Positions 24,297-35,186 of a stretch of 64,000 nt of DNA are shown here, one piece after another (position 1 is the stretch's first letter; every line of letters starts with the position of its first letter). Under the pieces are notes generated by a model. The model made no database searches. It was not told where the DNA came from and was given only the letters and a program-made list of their open reading frames with translations. Source of the stretch: Linnemannia elongata. Lineage: Eukaryota; Mortierellomycota; Mortierellomycetes; Mortierellales; Mortierellaceae. Both the position numbers and the translations under genes were made by a program. The DNA lies in NCBI GenBank assembly GCA_036320915.1, contig JAXBDG010000005.1:2108001-2172000 (forward strand), given 5' to 3'.

Positions 24297-24371
24297 TTGG
24301 ATGATGATTACAGGATTTTTCCACGTCTAAACATATTATGTTGAGATCTTTGTTGCCTTCCTTCTGACCTC
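24297..24371 (+). ncRNA. C/D-box snoRNA, copy 1 (snR52/SNORD83-like guide)
   Basis: The C box ATGATGA is at 24301-24307 and the D box CTGA at 24364-24367. Directly upstream of D is the guide GTTGCCTTCCTT, complementary (with one G-U pair) to the conserved 18S rRNA stretch AAGGAAGGCAGC as I recall it. The D+5 rule then points to the A of AAGGA, the site methylated by yeast snR52 (A420) and human SNORD83 (A468). It lies inside a host intron, as is usual for intronic C/D snoRNAs. The terminal stem is short (GG/CC), which is the weakest point. Confidence 0.78.
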
Positions 24372-24624
24372 GATATCAAACCGCCTCCGCAATACCACTT
24401 CACTTTTACCGTGAATTTGAGATGTCCATTGGTTTCTAACAAGCATTGGTATCTTTTTCTTTGAACTCGTTCAGTTAGCACGTTTTATTCACATCGGGAA
24501 GCAATACTCGGATGTTAATCGATCGGCATCAATTGTCTTTTTTTATTTACCCAATGGTGAGTTTCCAATCCCTTTTCTCCCATCTTATACGTCTACTCGG
24601 GACGCGTGTGTGCAGATACATACT

Positions 24625-24699
24625 TTGGATGATGATTACAGGATTTTTCCACGTCTAAACATATAATGTTGAGATTTTTGTTGCCTTCCTTCTGACCTT
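24625..24699 (+). ncRNA. C/D-box snoRNA, copy 2 (snR52/SNORD83-like guide)
   Basis: Second copy in the next intron, with C box at 24629-24635 and D box at 24692-24695. Over about 74 nt it differs from copy 1 at two positions. Both lie outside the C box, D box and guide, so the guide is unchanged. Flanking intron sequence is unrelated between copies, so only the snoRNA unit is conserved or was duplicated. Confidence 0.78.
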
Positions 24700-24839
24700 T
24701 TAATGCTTCGCTCACACATAATGTCCCTTTACAAATCTCATTGATCCCTTGGTGTTACCACTACACACAGATATCTAACCAATTCGCGTCTTTGTTTTTT
24801 GTTGGCAGTTATCAGTCCTAGAAAGTCGGAAACAAGCAA

Positions 24840-27800
24840 ATGTCTGGATCCCGTCGTGTAGATCAGGCTTCAAGGTAAGGTGCAGGCTGCTCGTGGCTTA
24901 ATAGATGTGCGCGTAGTTTAGCTATGTAGTCTCGTTGAATAAAAGAATGACTTAAAAAAATACTATCGCCCAATAATACTATCGCCCAATTGATGTGTCA
25001 AAGGTCGAGTATGATGAAGGTCTATTTTCTTACGAAAGGCGAGAAAGGGATGAATGAACAAACAAAGAATGTCCCTTCCCGCCCCTTTTCCTAAATGATA
25101 CTCCTCCTCTTTATCTTCATTGACGGACAGCCTGGTTGTTTTTCTCGTACCCCTTCCACTTCCCTACCTTGTTTTTTACTCTGCAAGACAGACATGTCAA
25201 AAGAAAAACAAGGAGAGAGGAATATTCATATCATTTGGAGTGCATTCTTCGGTGGAGTGAATCTCCTATTTTTCCTGAGGAAAAAAGGACGACGAGAACA
25301 GAATAGGATGACAAAAGCTGCAAGAGCCTCTTCTTGTACTTGCTCGTCTTCTCCATTCCTTTCCTCCTTACTCATTCGCCATTCTCTTTCCTCGCATTTC
25401 TATTTTGTCACACTTCCCTTTGCTACGACTACCTTTGCACGACTTTTTTTTGAGGCACGGCTGGAGACAGGAAAAAGAAGATCTGATTCAACAGTGACAG
25501 GGACGCAACAAAAATGACCAGTGAGCTTCGCTATCGATACACTCAACAAACGACGCAGGTAGTAAAGGAGCGGACGACAATAACATCAACATGGAAAACG
25601 AGTTCACTGGCAGAGATTGACGATGACTACCCAGTAAAGCCACATAAACTGCACCTTCGAGACCAAATCGAACAACAACCACAACAATCTACTTCCTTGA
25701 GCGCAGACAACAGGGACAATGGCAAGAGAAAGGTAAGAAACAAAACGATCCACACTTGTTCTCACCTGTAAAACCAACTGATCGTACCTGGATTTGATCT
25801 AATCAATCATCACCTTTCACGGGTTTTTTTAGTTGGCGCGTATCGTGGAAGCGCGCAGTTCTACAGTCCTTACTCTTGTCCTGACTGGACTCTCCGCCTG
25901 GACGCGGTATCGCGACATTCTATCGACCAACAACGTCACCTGGGACGAGGTAACTACAATATGTGTTTGAATGAGAGTTTGCTGCATTTCTTCCGAAGGG
26001 TCATGGCAAGGCGTATCTTTCAAACTAACGTATTGTTCTCGTATGTACAGGCTCACTTTGGCAAGGTAATGTTCACAGAAAGACCTTGTTCGTTCGCGTT
26101 TAACCTCAACCAGAATCACCAAACTCACGCTTGCATCTTTGTCTACCTCCCCTTCCTACCAATTTAGTTCGGATCGTTCTACATCAGAGGAGAGCACTAT
26201 TTTGATGTCCACCCGCCACTCGCAAAGATGCTCGTCGGCCTCTCAGGGATCCTAGCCGGATACGACGGTTCCTTTGATTTCGAATCCGGCGCCAACTACC
26301 CCGACATCAACTACCGCTTCATGCGACTCTTCAATGCGACTTTTGGAGTCGTCATGGTTCCGATGGCATTTTGGACAGCGAGAGAGTTACACATGTCCCG
26401 GACGGCATCGACGTTTGCGGCGGCAATGGTTTTGATGGATAATGCCTATTTAGTGATCAGTCGGTATATCTTGCTGGACTCTATGCTGTTGAGTTCGATT
26501 TGTTTCGTTGTGTTATGTTTGGCCAAGTTCAGGAATTTGAAGGATCGGTATGTGCCTTGATTGCTTTTCATGGAATGAAAGAAAGGATGGATAGAAAAAA
26601 GGAGGGAGGGAACTGGTCATATTTTGATGCCTGCATGCGTGATGGAGTACTGTGCATTAAGTACACAGAGGGTTAATGACTGCATGCACTAACAACCCTG
26701 TTTTTGAAATGTGTTCATTCATTACAGCGCATTCTCGGCGAAGTGGTGGATGTGGTTGTCGATGATGGGAGTCGGTGTCGGCGCCGTGTCGAGTATGAAG
26801 TGGGTCGGCTTTTTTGTCACCGCCCTCGTTGGTCTTGTAAGTGTCTTTTTTTTCTTTCTATTTTACGCCCTTTTTTTTTTTACCAAGGCGCATCTTTGCT
26901 AACACTACCTTGTTTTCCCTATATGTTTTAGTACACGGTTGAGGATCTCTGGGACCTCCTTGGTGACTTGCACATGTCCATGGTAACCGATTGAGACGAC
27001 AAAAATATATCGCACGCATATTCAAAACGTTCAAGTCAACTATCTTCCTTTCATCAAAAGGAGCTCACCAGTTTCTTTACGCGTTTTTTTTATACCTTTT
27101 TATGGTCAAAATAGGCAACCTACGTGATGCACTGGGTATCCCGCTCAATCCTCTTAATCGCCCTCCCAATAACAATCTACATCTCCTGTTTCATCGCCCA
27201 TTTCCACATCCTCTCCAACACCGGCCCAGGTGACGCCTACATGCCTTCCCTCTTTCAAGCAAACCTCAACGGCTCCGACTTTTCCAAAAACCCTCTCGAA
27301 GTCGCTTATGGCTCCTTGGTCACTATCAAATCCTCGGCCCATGGTGGCGGGTTGTTGCATTCTCATGTTCAAACGTACCCGCAGGGATCGAAACAGCAGC
27401 AGGTGACGACTTATCATCACAAGGATCATAATAATCAATGGATTCTGACACGGTCTCGGGATAAAGCGGTTCATCATCTGAATACCCCGCCCAACAATAA
27501 TAACGAACACTTGCAGATCTTGAAAAGCGGCGATGTTCTTCGACTGGTCCATGAGTCCACGGGGAGGAACTTGCACACGCACCGGATCCGTGCCCCCGTG
27601 ACGACGACACAACTCGAAGTCAGCGGGTATGGGTATTGGAACCATGGGGATGGGTATGATGAATGGGTGATCGAGGTTGTTGGGGAGGATTCGAGGTTGC
27701 CCCAGGATGGGACCTTGAGGTCTTTGACGACCAAGTTTTTGTTGAGGCATCGAATTTTGGGCTGTTTGTTGACGTCGGGGACGATGCCGTTGCCAGAGTG

Positions 27801-28845
27801 GGGGTTTAAGCAGATTGAGGTGTACTGTGATCAGTCAAGTAAATCAAGGAACCTCAATTCTATCTGGAATATTGAGCACCACCGGAACCATCGCCGTAAG
27901 TTTTTTTACTTTGAACAGAAGAAAGGGGGATTCGACCTGACAATGAAATGGTTCTGTCTGAAGCAACAAGCAGTACACAAAACTAAACCAACCCTTCTCT
28001 CTTTCTCTCTGTCTCCCTCAATACTTGCATATCTCGTAGTTCCAGCACCAGAATCAATGCAGTACAAATCAAACTTCTGGCAAGACTTTATCCACCTCAA
28101 CGTCGCCATGATGAAATCCAACAACGGACTCACCCAGGACCCGGACAAGGACGACCACCTCGCCTCTCACCCCAGTCAATGGCCTTTCTTGGCGATCGGA
28201 CTCAGGATGAACAGATGGTTCGATAACAAGATCAAGATCTACCTCCTTGGGAACCCTATCGTCTGGTGGAGTGGTACCTTGTCTCTGGGAGTCTTCGTGT
28301 GTACGCTCGCGTATTATAATGTTGTGAGGGGTCGGCAGGATCAGCAGCAGCGGTTGCTTGAACAGGAACATCATCTACAACAGCAGGGTCAGGAACGACA
28401 GAGCGACGACAGCGACACACAGGAACACCAAACCCTTCAGTCATCATCATCCACCACATCTACATCCACCAAAATGACAGACCAAGAATGGGACCACTTC
28501 AAATTCATCGGAAAAGTAACCCTCGGCGGCTGGATCCTCCACTATCTCCCTTCCCTCATCATGGGCCGCGTCATGTACCTCCACCACTACTTTCCCGCTC
28601 TCTACTTCACCATCCTCCTCCACGCCTTTCTCATCGATCACTTCCTCCACCGCCTCGCCCAACACCGTCTGTTCGTAAAGACCATGGTTTGGGGAGTAGC
28701 GTTTGCGGCGGTGACGATGACGTTTATTTGGTTCTGGCCGGCGAGTTATGGGATCCATGGTCCTGCGGGAGACACGATGAGGAACCGGCAGTGGCGCGCA
28801 GCCTGGGATATTGTTAATCCTTATAAACCTCGAACGTTTATGTAG
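24840..28845 (+). CDS. PMT2: Protein O-mannosyltransferase, PMT2 type
   Basis: ER membrane enzyme moving mannose from dolichyl-phosphate-mannose to Ser/Thr of secretory proteins. Core exons are 25514-25732 (or from 25501), 25833-25949, 26051-26065 (15 nt), 26168-26547, 26728-26836, 26932-26982, 27115-27895 and 28040-28845, giving 825 residues from the ATG at 25514. A further 5' exon 24840-24874 (MSGSRRVDQAS) joins 25501 in frame and would give 841 residues; the start is therefore uncertain. The catalytic-loop Asp-Glu pair (WDE|AHFGKFGSFY) and FDVHPPLAKML are present. MIR domains contain LLHSHVQTYP and QQQVTTYHHKD, typical of the PMT2/POMT2 branch. The conserved HHYFPALYF lies near the C-terminal membrane helices. 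A Gln/Asp/Ser-rich loop at about 28330-28470 is extra. Confidence 0.93.
24875..25500. other. Intron or intergenic stretch between snoRNA exon 3 and PMT2
   Basis: Starts with a good donor (GTAAGG) and ends with a possible acceptor (GTGACAG). It holds an imperfect tandem TACTATCGCCCAA duplication at about 24961-24990 and an AATAAA at 24938. No snoRNA-like C/D pair was found here. Confidence 0.5.
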
Positions 28846-29134
28846 CTTGTTTTGTATTTTTGTGTTGTTTGTTGTTTTTGTAGTTCAGTTGTATCCTTTT
28901 ATTTTATTTTTTTCCTTTTCTTGGATTGAATATACCATTTTTTGCTTTTGTCAATTTCAACCAAGGTTGGGCGAAGTATGTGAACACAATCCATGCTGTG
29001 CATAACAACAACGGGGGGGTTTGTCACTTTGAGCTGACAAGATAACCACGTTTGAGGCAAAGACCAAGGAATGTGGAGAAACTTAGATTGCTCTTTTCAT
29101 TTTAATGAGAAGAAAAAAAAAAAGGGAGACTATT

Positions 29135-32100
29135 TTACAACTTGGCAACAGGTGTGGTGTTATGAATATCCTCATACATGTCCTTGATCTGCTTTCCAAA
29201 GTACTCAGCAACTTGGGGACGACGAACCTTGAAGGTAGGCGTCATCATTCCATTGTCGACTGAGAACGCATCCGTGGTCAAGTAGACACGCTTGACAAAT
29301 TCAAATCCACGGAACGCACCCGCCTTTCCAGCCTTCTCGAGCTCCTTGGTCACCGCAACGACAACCTTGGGATCCTTGCACAACTTGCTGATACCCTCAG
29401 CATCCGTCACCGCCACCGAGGCGCCGGCAATAGCGTTGGCAAAGGGAACAAAAGTCTCGGGCTCGGGAATGACAACGGCGACAAGGGTCGATTCCAAGGA
29501 ATCACCGTGGACGTAGATCTGCTGGACGAGGTTGCAGCGTGCTCCCAAGACGTTCTCCAACTTCTCGGGGGCAATGTACTCTCCCTGGGCCAGCTTGAAG
29601 ATGTTCTTCTTGCGGTCGATGATGGTGAAGCATCCACGGTTGTCGATAAATCCAATGTCACCAGTAGCGAGCCAGCCCTCAGGGTCGATGGTCTCCTTGG
29701 TGTTCTTCTCGTCCTTAAAGTAGCCCTTGAAAACGGTGTCTCCACGGATCCAGATCTCTCCACGAGGGAAGGGCTGATCGGTCGAACGATAGTTCATCTC
29801 GGGCACATCCACCAGCTTAACCTCGCAACCGGCTCTTGGGTTGCCAATGTGTCCAGGAATGTACTCACTAAAAACAATGATTAAAATTACAGAGTATGTA
29901 TTAGTATCAGTCGTCACGCAAAAGGAGCAGGCACATTCCTGAGATATGAAACAAGGGCAAGAGGCAAAGAGAAGACACTTACTCAGCCATGGTGATGGTG
30001 GCGGTGGCCATGCCCTCGGTGGATCCATATCCCTCCAAGACGACACATCCAAAGGCGATTCTCAAGAAGCTCAAGACCTCTTTGGCAATGGGTGCAGATC
30101 CGGTCAAGATGACCTGGACACGGCCACCAAGAGCCATCTTAATCTTGTTGAACAAGAGGCGGTCCCAAAGAGCGTGGTTGACACCCTTGCCGGCAGCCAA
30201 ATTGGCCATCTTGGTAGCGACACCGCGGCGAGCCAAGGCACCAACCAAACCGGGAGCCTCGATGGTCGAAGCAACCAACTTGGCATAAATGCGGTTCAAG
30301 AGACGGGGGACAGCAGGGAAGAAGGTGGGGCGGAGCTCTCCGACGTCCTCGAGCAACAACAGAATGTCTCCTCTATATTGTGAATTCGAATTCGAATACG
30401 CGTTAAAAAAAAAAAAAAAAGTCTCTCACTGGTGCATGGTAGGCTCGCCGACAATGTATTCAAAACTGGAATGAAAGGAAAAGGCGTACCTGAAGTACCC
30501 AATCCTGCCTCCGGAGTACATCAAGCAGGTATCAATGACACGTCCCATGATGTGAGCAAGGGGCAAGAAACTATCATTAAAAGAACGAGGCGTCAATCAA
30601 TTAGTTCCCCTGCACCTATCTGTGTGGTGAGTCGATTTGACACCATTTACTCAAGGATTGCGCTCGTACCTGATCAAGACATCGTCCTCGGTGAGGATCA
30701 TGCCCTCGCGGTTGGTACCGACAGTAGCGACAAAGTTCTTGTGGGTCAACATGGCGCCTTTCTATTAATCAGACAAAGAACATTGATGCGTTAGACTCAC
30801 AGTTCATACGAGGTGGCCACTTACAAGAGATCTAACCTAATTGCATAGACAAGTCAACGTACAGGCTGGCCGGTGGTTCCGGAGGTGTAGCAGAGCGAGG
30901 CAACTAATGTCAATAGGAGTATACAATGACAGGTCAAGGTTAGAATCAAATCAGAAGTGGAAAAAAAACAAGGAGCAATAGAATGGGCAACATCAATTGG
31001 TATAAAAAGTACCCTCGTCAGCTTGGGGAGGAATGTGCTTGCGGGGGAACTCCTTGCCGAGGTTCTCGATCTCGTTAAAGTCGTAAACCTTGATGCCCTT
31101 TTCGGCACCCCAGGCGCGGAGGACCTGGGAGGCAGAGGTTGCACCGGGGACGGGGACAGTATCGTGGAGCGAGTCCATGCTGACGATGGCCTTCAACTTT
31201 GGCAACTTGTCGGCATTCTCAAGCATCGACGCGATATGGTTGGCTATATAATTAATCCATTAAAATGAGTTTCTTGTTCAATCGTTGGAACAGTCACTGA
31301 ATAAAAAAATGTACCCACAACGATCGAGAAAAAAGACAAATTTCACGTGGGTTGTACGTGTGTGTATGTGATACACAGGCAAAAAATAAGAATGGTTGTT
31401 CCCTTACCGCTGGAGACGACAATTTGGATGTCGGCATGGTTGACAATGTACTCGACAGCATCGGCACCCAGGGTATCATAAAGCGCAACAGAGACCAAAT
31501 TGTAGGTGTTGCAGCTCATCTCGGTAATGAACCACTCCGGGCGACCGTGCGACCAGATACCGAGCGACCAGCGGTTGAGCTGCTCGTTGCCCAGGATAAC
31601 CTCGTTCAAGTGCATAATTCCGCTTCCAAAGGCATTAACACGCTGGTTGATCTGACGGTAGGTCTCCCAGGTGTAGCCGCCATAGGTCTGGGCAACAGTG
31701 TTGAAGGGGCGGTGGCCTAAGAAGTCGTTGTCGGCATACTTTGTCACCGCTGGAGCATTACAGCACCATAAAAGAAGAGTTGTTAATCATCAAAGAAGTG
31801 AAGTTCGTAACCTTTAAGTTCCTCTTCATTCTGTAAGACAAACAAGATAGGCAGAGGGGTCCAATTGAACCGAAGGGAGAGAGAAGGAGAGACGACTTAC
31901 AGTGCTGCCACATATCGTAGAGGGTGTGGATGTGAGGGGCTTCACGGATGTTGTTGACCAAGGCATCGGCATAGGCAGCATGTCTGTAGTGACCTGTTGC
32001 GGATACCAATTGATTGTCGTAGGAATAAGAAAAGTCAGAGGGTCAGTCAACTTTCAAGGAGAGGATAGAGGCGCGCGGGAGATCAAGTCTCTGTCGCCGT

Positions 32101-32335
32101 TAAAATAGGCGAGGCTTGAGTAGACAGTATGGGTATCTCCATGCGAGAGGAAGGAGGTAGCGGTGGATAAAAAAAAAATCTGCAGCGATCGAAGCATGGA
32201 ACACGGAGCATGGAAGGAGGAGTAAGAGCACAAAAATGTGGAGGAGGAAGGAGACTTGCCTGTGGCACCGGGGGTGCGGGTGCCGGGGACCTCGATACTC
32301 TGCTTGTCCAAGTTGTATTTGATGAAGCTGGGCAT
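29135..32335 (-). CDS. Long-chain acyl-CoA synthetase with peroxisomal AKL end
   Basis: Activates fatty acids to acyl-CoA with ATP. Nine exons: 32260-32335, 31901-31993, 31408-31749, 31013-31243, 30863-30903, 30670-30761, 30490-30570, 29983-30372 and 29135-29867. Phases are consistent, giving 692 residues, normal for the family. The P-loop YTSGTTGQP|KGAM (about 252-263) is split by an intron. YGSTEG (about 437) and the FACS signature with EGWLATGDIG (about 512-521) follow. Intron 1 begins GCAAGT, a GC-AG intron. The protein ends VAKL, a PTS1-type signal, suggesting peroxisomal beta-oxidation rather than bulk lipid synthesis. The gene is divergent from FMC1. Confidence 0.95.
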
Positions 32336-33088
32336 GTTGGCTGTGTTTCAAATAAGAGTGAGGAGGGGGAAGGAGGAGAAGGCAGAGGAGGAGTGGGGAA
32401 TGAATGAATGCAACGAGAAGAGGAAGAGGGAGAGGAATGAGAAGAGAAGAGAGGAAAGAAAGAGAGATGGAGAGAGAAGGAAAGCGAGAAAGTAGGAAAG
32501 GAAAAGAAGAGAGGAAACAAACAAAGGGAATAAGGGGAGTAAAGGACCGAAGGAAAGAAGAAAAGGGACCCCTCAAAAAGAGGGAGATCGAGAGCACCTT
32601 TGATCACATTCAATTCACACTGTCACTGTGATATATATTTCCTTTATTTGATCTGTCAGTCCGTCCTTCAGGGACAAGGTCAATCAATGAATCAATGGCA
32701 GGGCACAAGTAAAAGAACCCGCCGGACCTGTTCCTCCGGGGTAGAAATAAGGAGAAATTGAGAATGACGATCTATGAAAAGGGCGTGGAGGAGAGAAACA
32801 AGCAAGGCAGAAAACAAGATCGTGCTCTCGACCTCTGCCTGCATCCGTGGGTGTATATGTGGACTAGGGGTCCCCGGAGAGACCAGCCATTGGCCACATA
32901 GACACCGGATCTCACTATTTCCTTCCTCCATCTCCACACAATTCCCTTTATTTCCTCTCTTAAATTCTCCTACAAGGTGGCTGTGGCTTATCAATCGCCT
33001 CCCTTTGTTGATCAGTCCCTGAAGTTGCCTTTACTCATTCAGTCTTGCATCATTTGCTCAACCAACAGGACATACAGACTCAACAACA
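32336..33088. promoter_or_regulatory. Divergent promoter region, acyl-CoA synthetase / FMC1
   Basis: 753 bp between two start codons facing away from each other. The LACS side is GA-rich (32360-32560). No coding exon or clear TATA box seen. Confidence 0.5.
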
Positions 33089-33837
33089 ATGGCATCAGCA
33101 GCAGTAACAGCACGCTCCCAGAGCTTGTCCCACTTCCGACGCATTCTCAGGGAACTGCACCTTCAATACACCCACCCCAACGAGCTCCGTACTGGGACAG
33201 GCCTCCTCGGTATCAACGTCCACTCCAACAAGGTCTGGACTGAAGCCCTCAAGGATTCCTTCCGCAAGAACGCCAACGAATCCGACCCTGTAAAGCTGCA
33301 GAAGCTTCAGACTGATGGTGAGGATCTTGCTCTCTACCTCGAGAGCCAACGTCGTCACAAGGTACGGAAAATGGACCAAATCAATTGAAAACGAGAATAC
33401 AGGAACAACCGGTGGTCAATTGATGCTGCTGCGCTGGTTAGATCGACGTATCATTAACATTCCTATCTCGCGGATCCAAACGATGCTTCTAGGAATTGGT
33501 GGAGAGATACAACCCCGCGTTCTGGGACGAAGAGAAGGGTCTGCAGGTTGGCAAGACCGCAAAGATGGTCGGCTTCGAGATGCCCTCGGAATTCGACGTA
33601 TCTCAAAAGGACGAGGAACTCGTAGCGCCTCCCCGATTCACTTACAAGGATATCAAATTAAACGCAGCAGTAGGAGCAGGAACAGAGACAACAGAGACTG
33701 TGACAGAGCCCTACAAGGAGTTGGAGAAACCCGAGGAACCCAAGAAGCGTACATACATGATCCCCAAGGCCTTTGGATTTGCCGAGCAGGCTCAGGATGA
33801 TCTCGGACGCGCCGGAGATCGCAAGATCAAGGAGTAG
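33089..33837 (+). CDS. FMC1: FMC1-family mitochondrial ATP synthase assembly factor
   Basis: Homologue of Fmc1, an LYR-like helper of F1-ATPase assembly in the mitochondrial matrix. Exons are 33089-33361 and 33493-33837 (GTACGG donor, TCTAG acceptor, phase 0), giving 205 residues. The N-terminal helix (SHFRRILRELHLQYTHP) and the block ELVERYNPAFWDEEKGLQVGKTAKMVGFEMP match the family, including the conserved VG.E.P close. Downstream is a C-terminal extension of about 85 residues rich in Glu/Lys/Thr that the short human protein lacks. An early Arg/Ser-rich N-terminus would suit mitochondrial import. Confidence 0.88.
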
Positions 33838-33857
33838 TTTTCCCTATGGAACTATAG

Positions 33858-33863
33858 AATAAA
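33858..33863 (+). terminator. Polyadenylation signal AATAAA of FMC1
   Basis: Canonical AATAAA 21 nt after the stop codon of the FMC1 gene. Confidence 0.6.
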
Positions 33864-34119
33864 ACATCAACACGACACTTGTACTATAGCCATTCTCCTT
33901 CGCTGCATTGATCTATAGGATCTTTATTTGAGCCTTATTTTTTACAATTGTTTGGTGCTGTTGGATCGAGTAGTAATCAGTAATGAGCGTAGTTCCGGAG
34001 CAACCTGTGGTAATGGTAGCGGACCAATTCCTAAATGTGAGGAGAGCTGTATTGTTGACGACTGTGGTGCCATATATGCCTGAGATCCTTGCCTGCCTCG
34101 CTGTCAATGATCCAATTGC

Positions 34120-34882
34120 TTATCCCATCCTGTGAGAGATATCTGCATCCATGTCAAAGACAGTCTTCAAGGTGTCCTCCTTCAACCGCATATCCTTCTC
34201 GAATCTATCATCCGTGGTAAGAATGCAAAAGGATGTCAGTGAACAATGAATGGGTTCACAGAAAAAAATGGCTAATGGTATCGCGGGTGGTAAAACAATA
34301 GTCCTGGAATGCATTTTTTACCTCTCGCCCATTCTCTCGTCATGACCCTCGACGGCGATAGCCATCTGAGGCGTCTTGGCCTCGACGATGTACTTGTTGT
34401 CGCAGTGTGGGCAGTACTCATCCTCTTCCTCGAAATGGCTACCATTAATCACACACACAAAAAAAAAGAACGGGTGGGTGAGTGAACCATAACTTTCCAA
34501 ATCACCTAAAAAAAACGAAGAACCGAGGAATGTTAAACTGAAAGAAAGATACGTACTCCATATCCTTGCGGAAGACCTTTTTGCACTTTTTGCAGCCAAA
34601 GACCATCTCGGTCGTCTTTCTCAAGGGGTGGTCCGAAACCTCGCCATGGCATTCGGCACAGTCGAACCATTGTTTGCAACAAGGGGCGCGAATGGAAGCC
34701 TAAGGAGCAAGGCATGAAACACAACGATGAAGTAGCATCTTAGCTTTGTGAGATCTTTCATCCTTTGAACACAACTCGGCAAGTGATTCCTGTTCCGGTT
34801 CCTGAGTCGAAACTGTCGTCAAGGTCTTTTGTTGTTCTAGGAGGCGAGGTTGTACCTGGACGTTGAGGATGTGTTTGCACAT
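34120..34882 (-). CDS. CHY-type zinc-finger protein (Hot13-like)
   Basis: Small CHY zinc-finger protein resembling yeast Hot13, a mitochondrial intermembrane-space factor that keeps the Mia40-Erv1 import relay active by removing zinc. Exons are 34856-34882, 34557-34699, 34322-34438 and 34120-34204, with phases 0, 2 and 2, giving 123 residues. Zinc-binding Cys/His are seen in order: MCKH, APCCKQWFDCAECHGE..H, VFGCKKCKKVF and EYCPHCDNKY. The Glu/Lys-rich tail (DERMGERFEKDMRLKED) extends beyond the finger. There is no signal sequence, as expected for an oxidatively folded IMS protein, but cytosolic CHY proteins also exist. Confidence 0.85.
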
Positions 34883-35186
34883 GGTTGATGTCTGTTGTGT
34901 GGGAGTGTGTGTGGAGTGGTGGTTGTGGAAGAGAGCTTTCGTTCGGGATGGAGAAAGAAAGAAGCGACAAAAAGTACGAAGCTGTTTGCTTTGCCCCCCT
35001 TATGTGGATTTCACACCTGTCCTGGTTTCTGATTGGGTAACTTTTAGGCCTGTGGCTGATCCCTGATCTTTGGACTTTAATTATTTTCAGGACAATCAGC
35101 TTTCCTCCCATACTATCGATAAAGGTCAACCAACATTCTTAGCAGCCAGGCATGATTCTTTATTAGTGCATCAACTGCTTTGGCAT
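34883..35186. other. Short interval upstream of the CHY gene
   Basis: Between the CHY gene start and the 3' end of DPB2, both on the minus strand. No feature recognised. Confidence 0.4.

Larger units (their letters stand above)
24160..24874 (+). ncRNA. snoRNA-hosting leader (non-coding exons, two snoRNA introns)
   Basis: Exon 1 ends at 24226 before GTAAGT. Exon 2 is 24475-24556 (acceptor TTCAG after a TTCTAAC branch point; donor GTGAGT). Exon 3 is 24809-24874 (acceptor GGCAG after a TATCTAACC branch point; donor GTAAGG). Exons 1 and 2 have stops in every frame; the first ATG, at 24193, gives only Met-Ala-Glu-stop. Each intron (24227-24474 and 24557-24808) carries one copy of the same C/D-box snoRNA. 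Exon 3 contains an ATG at 24840 preceded by an in-frame stop. The transcript may therefore be an independent host gene or the 5' leader of the downstream PMT2 gene. The transcription start is estimated only. Confidence 0.65.

Noticed and set aside
30380..30400. GAATTCGAATTCGAATACG as a tRNA B box or operator
   Set aside because: Lies in an acyl-CoA synthetase intron; a simple short palindrome without a tRNA fold.
31806..31830. Possible microexon in the acyl-CoA synthetase gene (after a TCTTACAG acceptor)
   Set aside because: It brings in a stop in the required phase; direct joining of 31901 to 31749 gives the correct family sequence.
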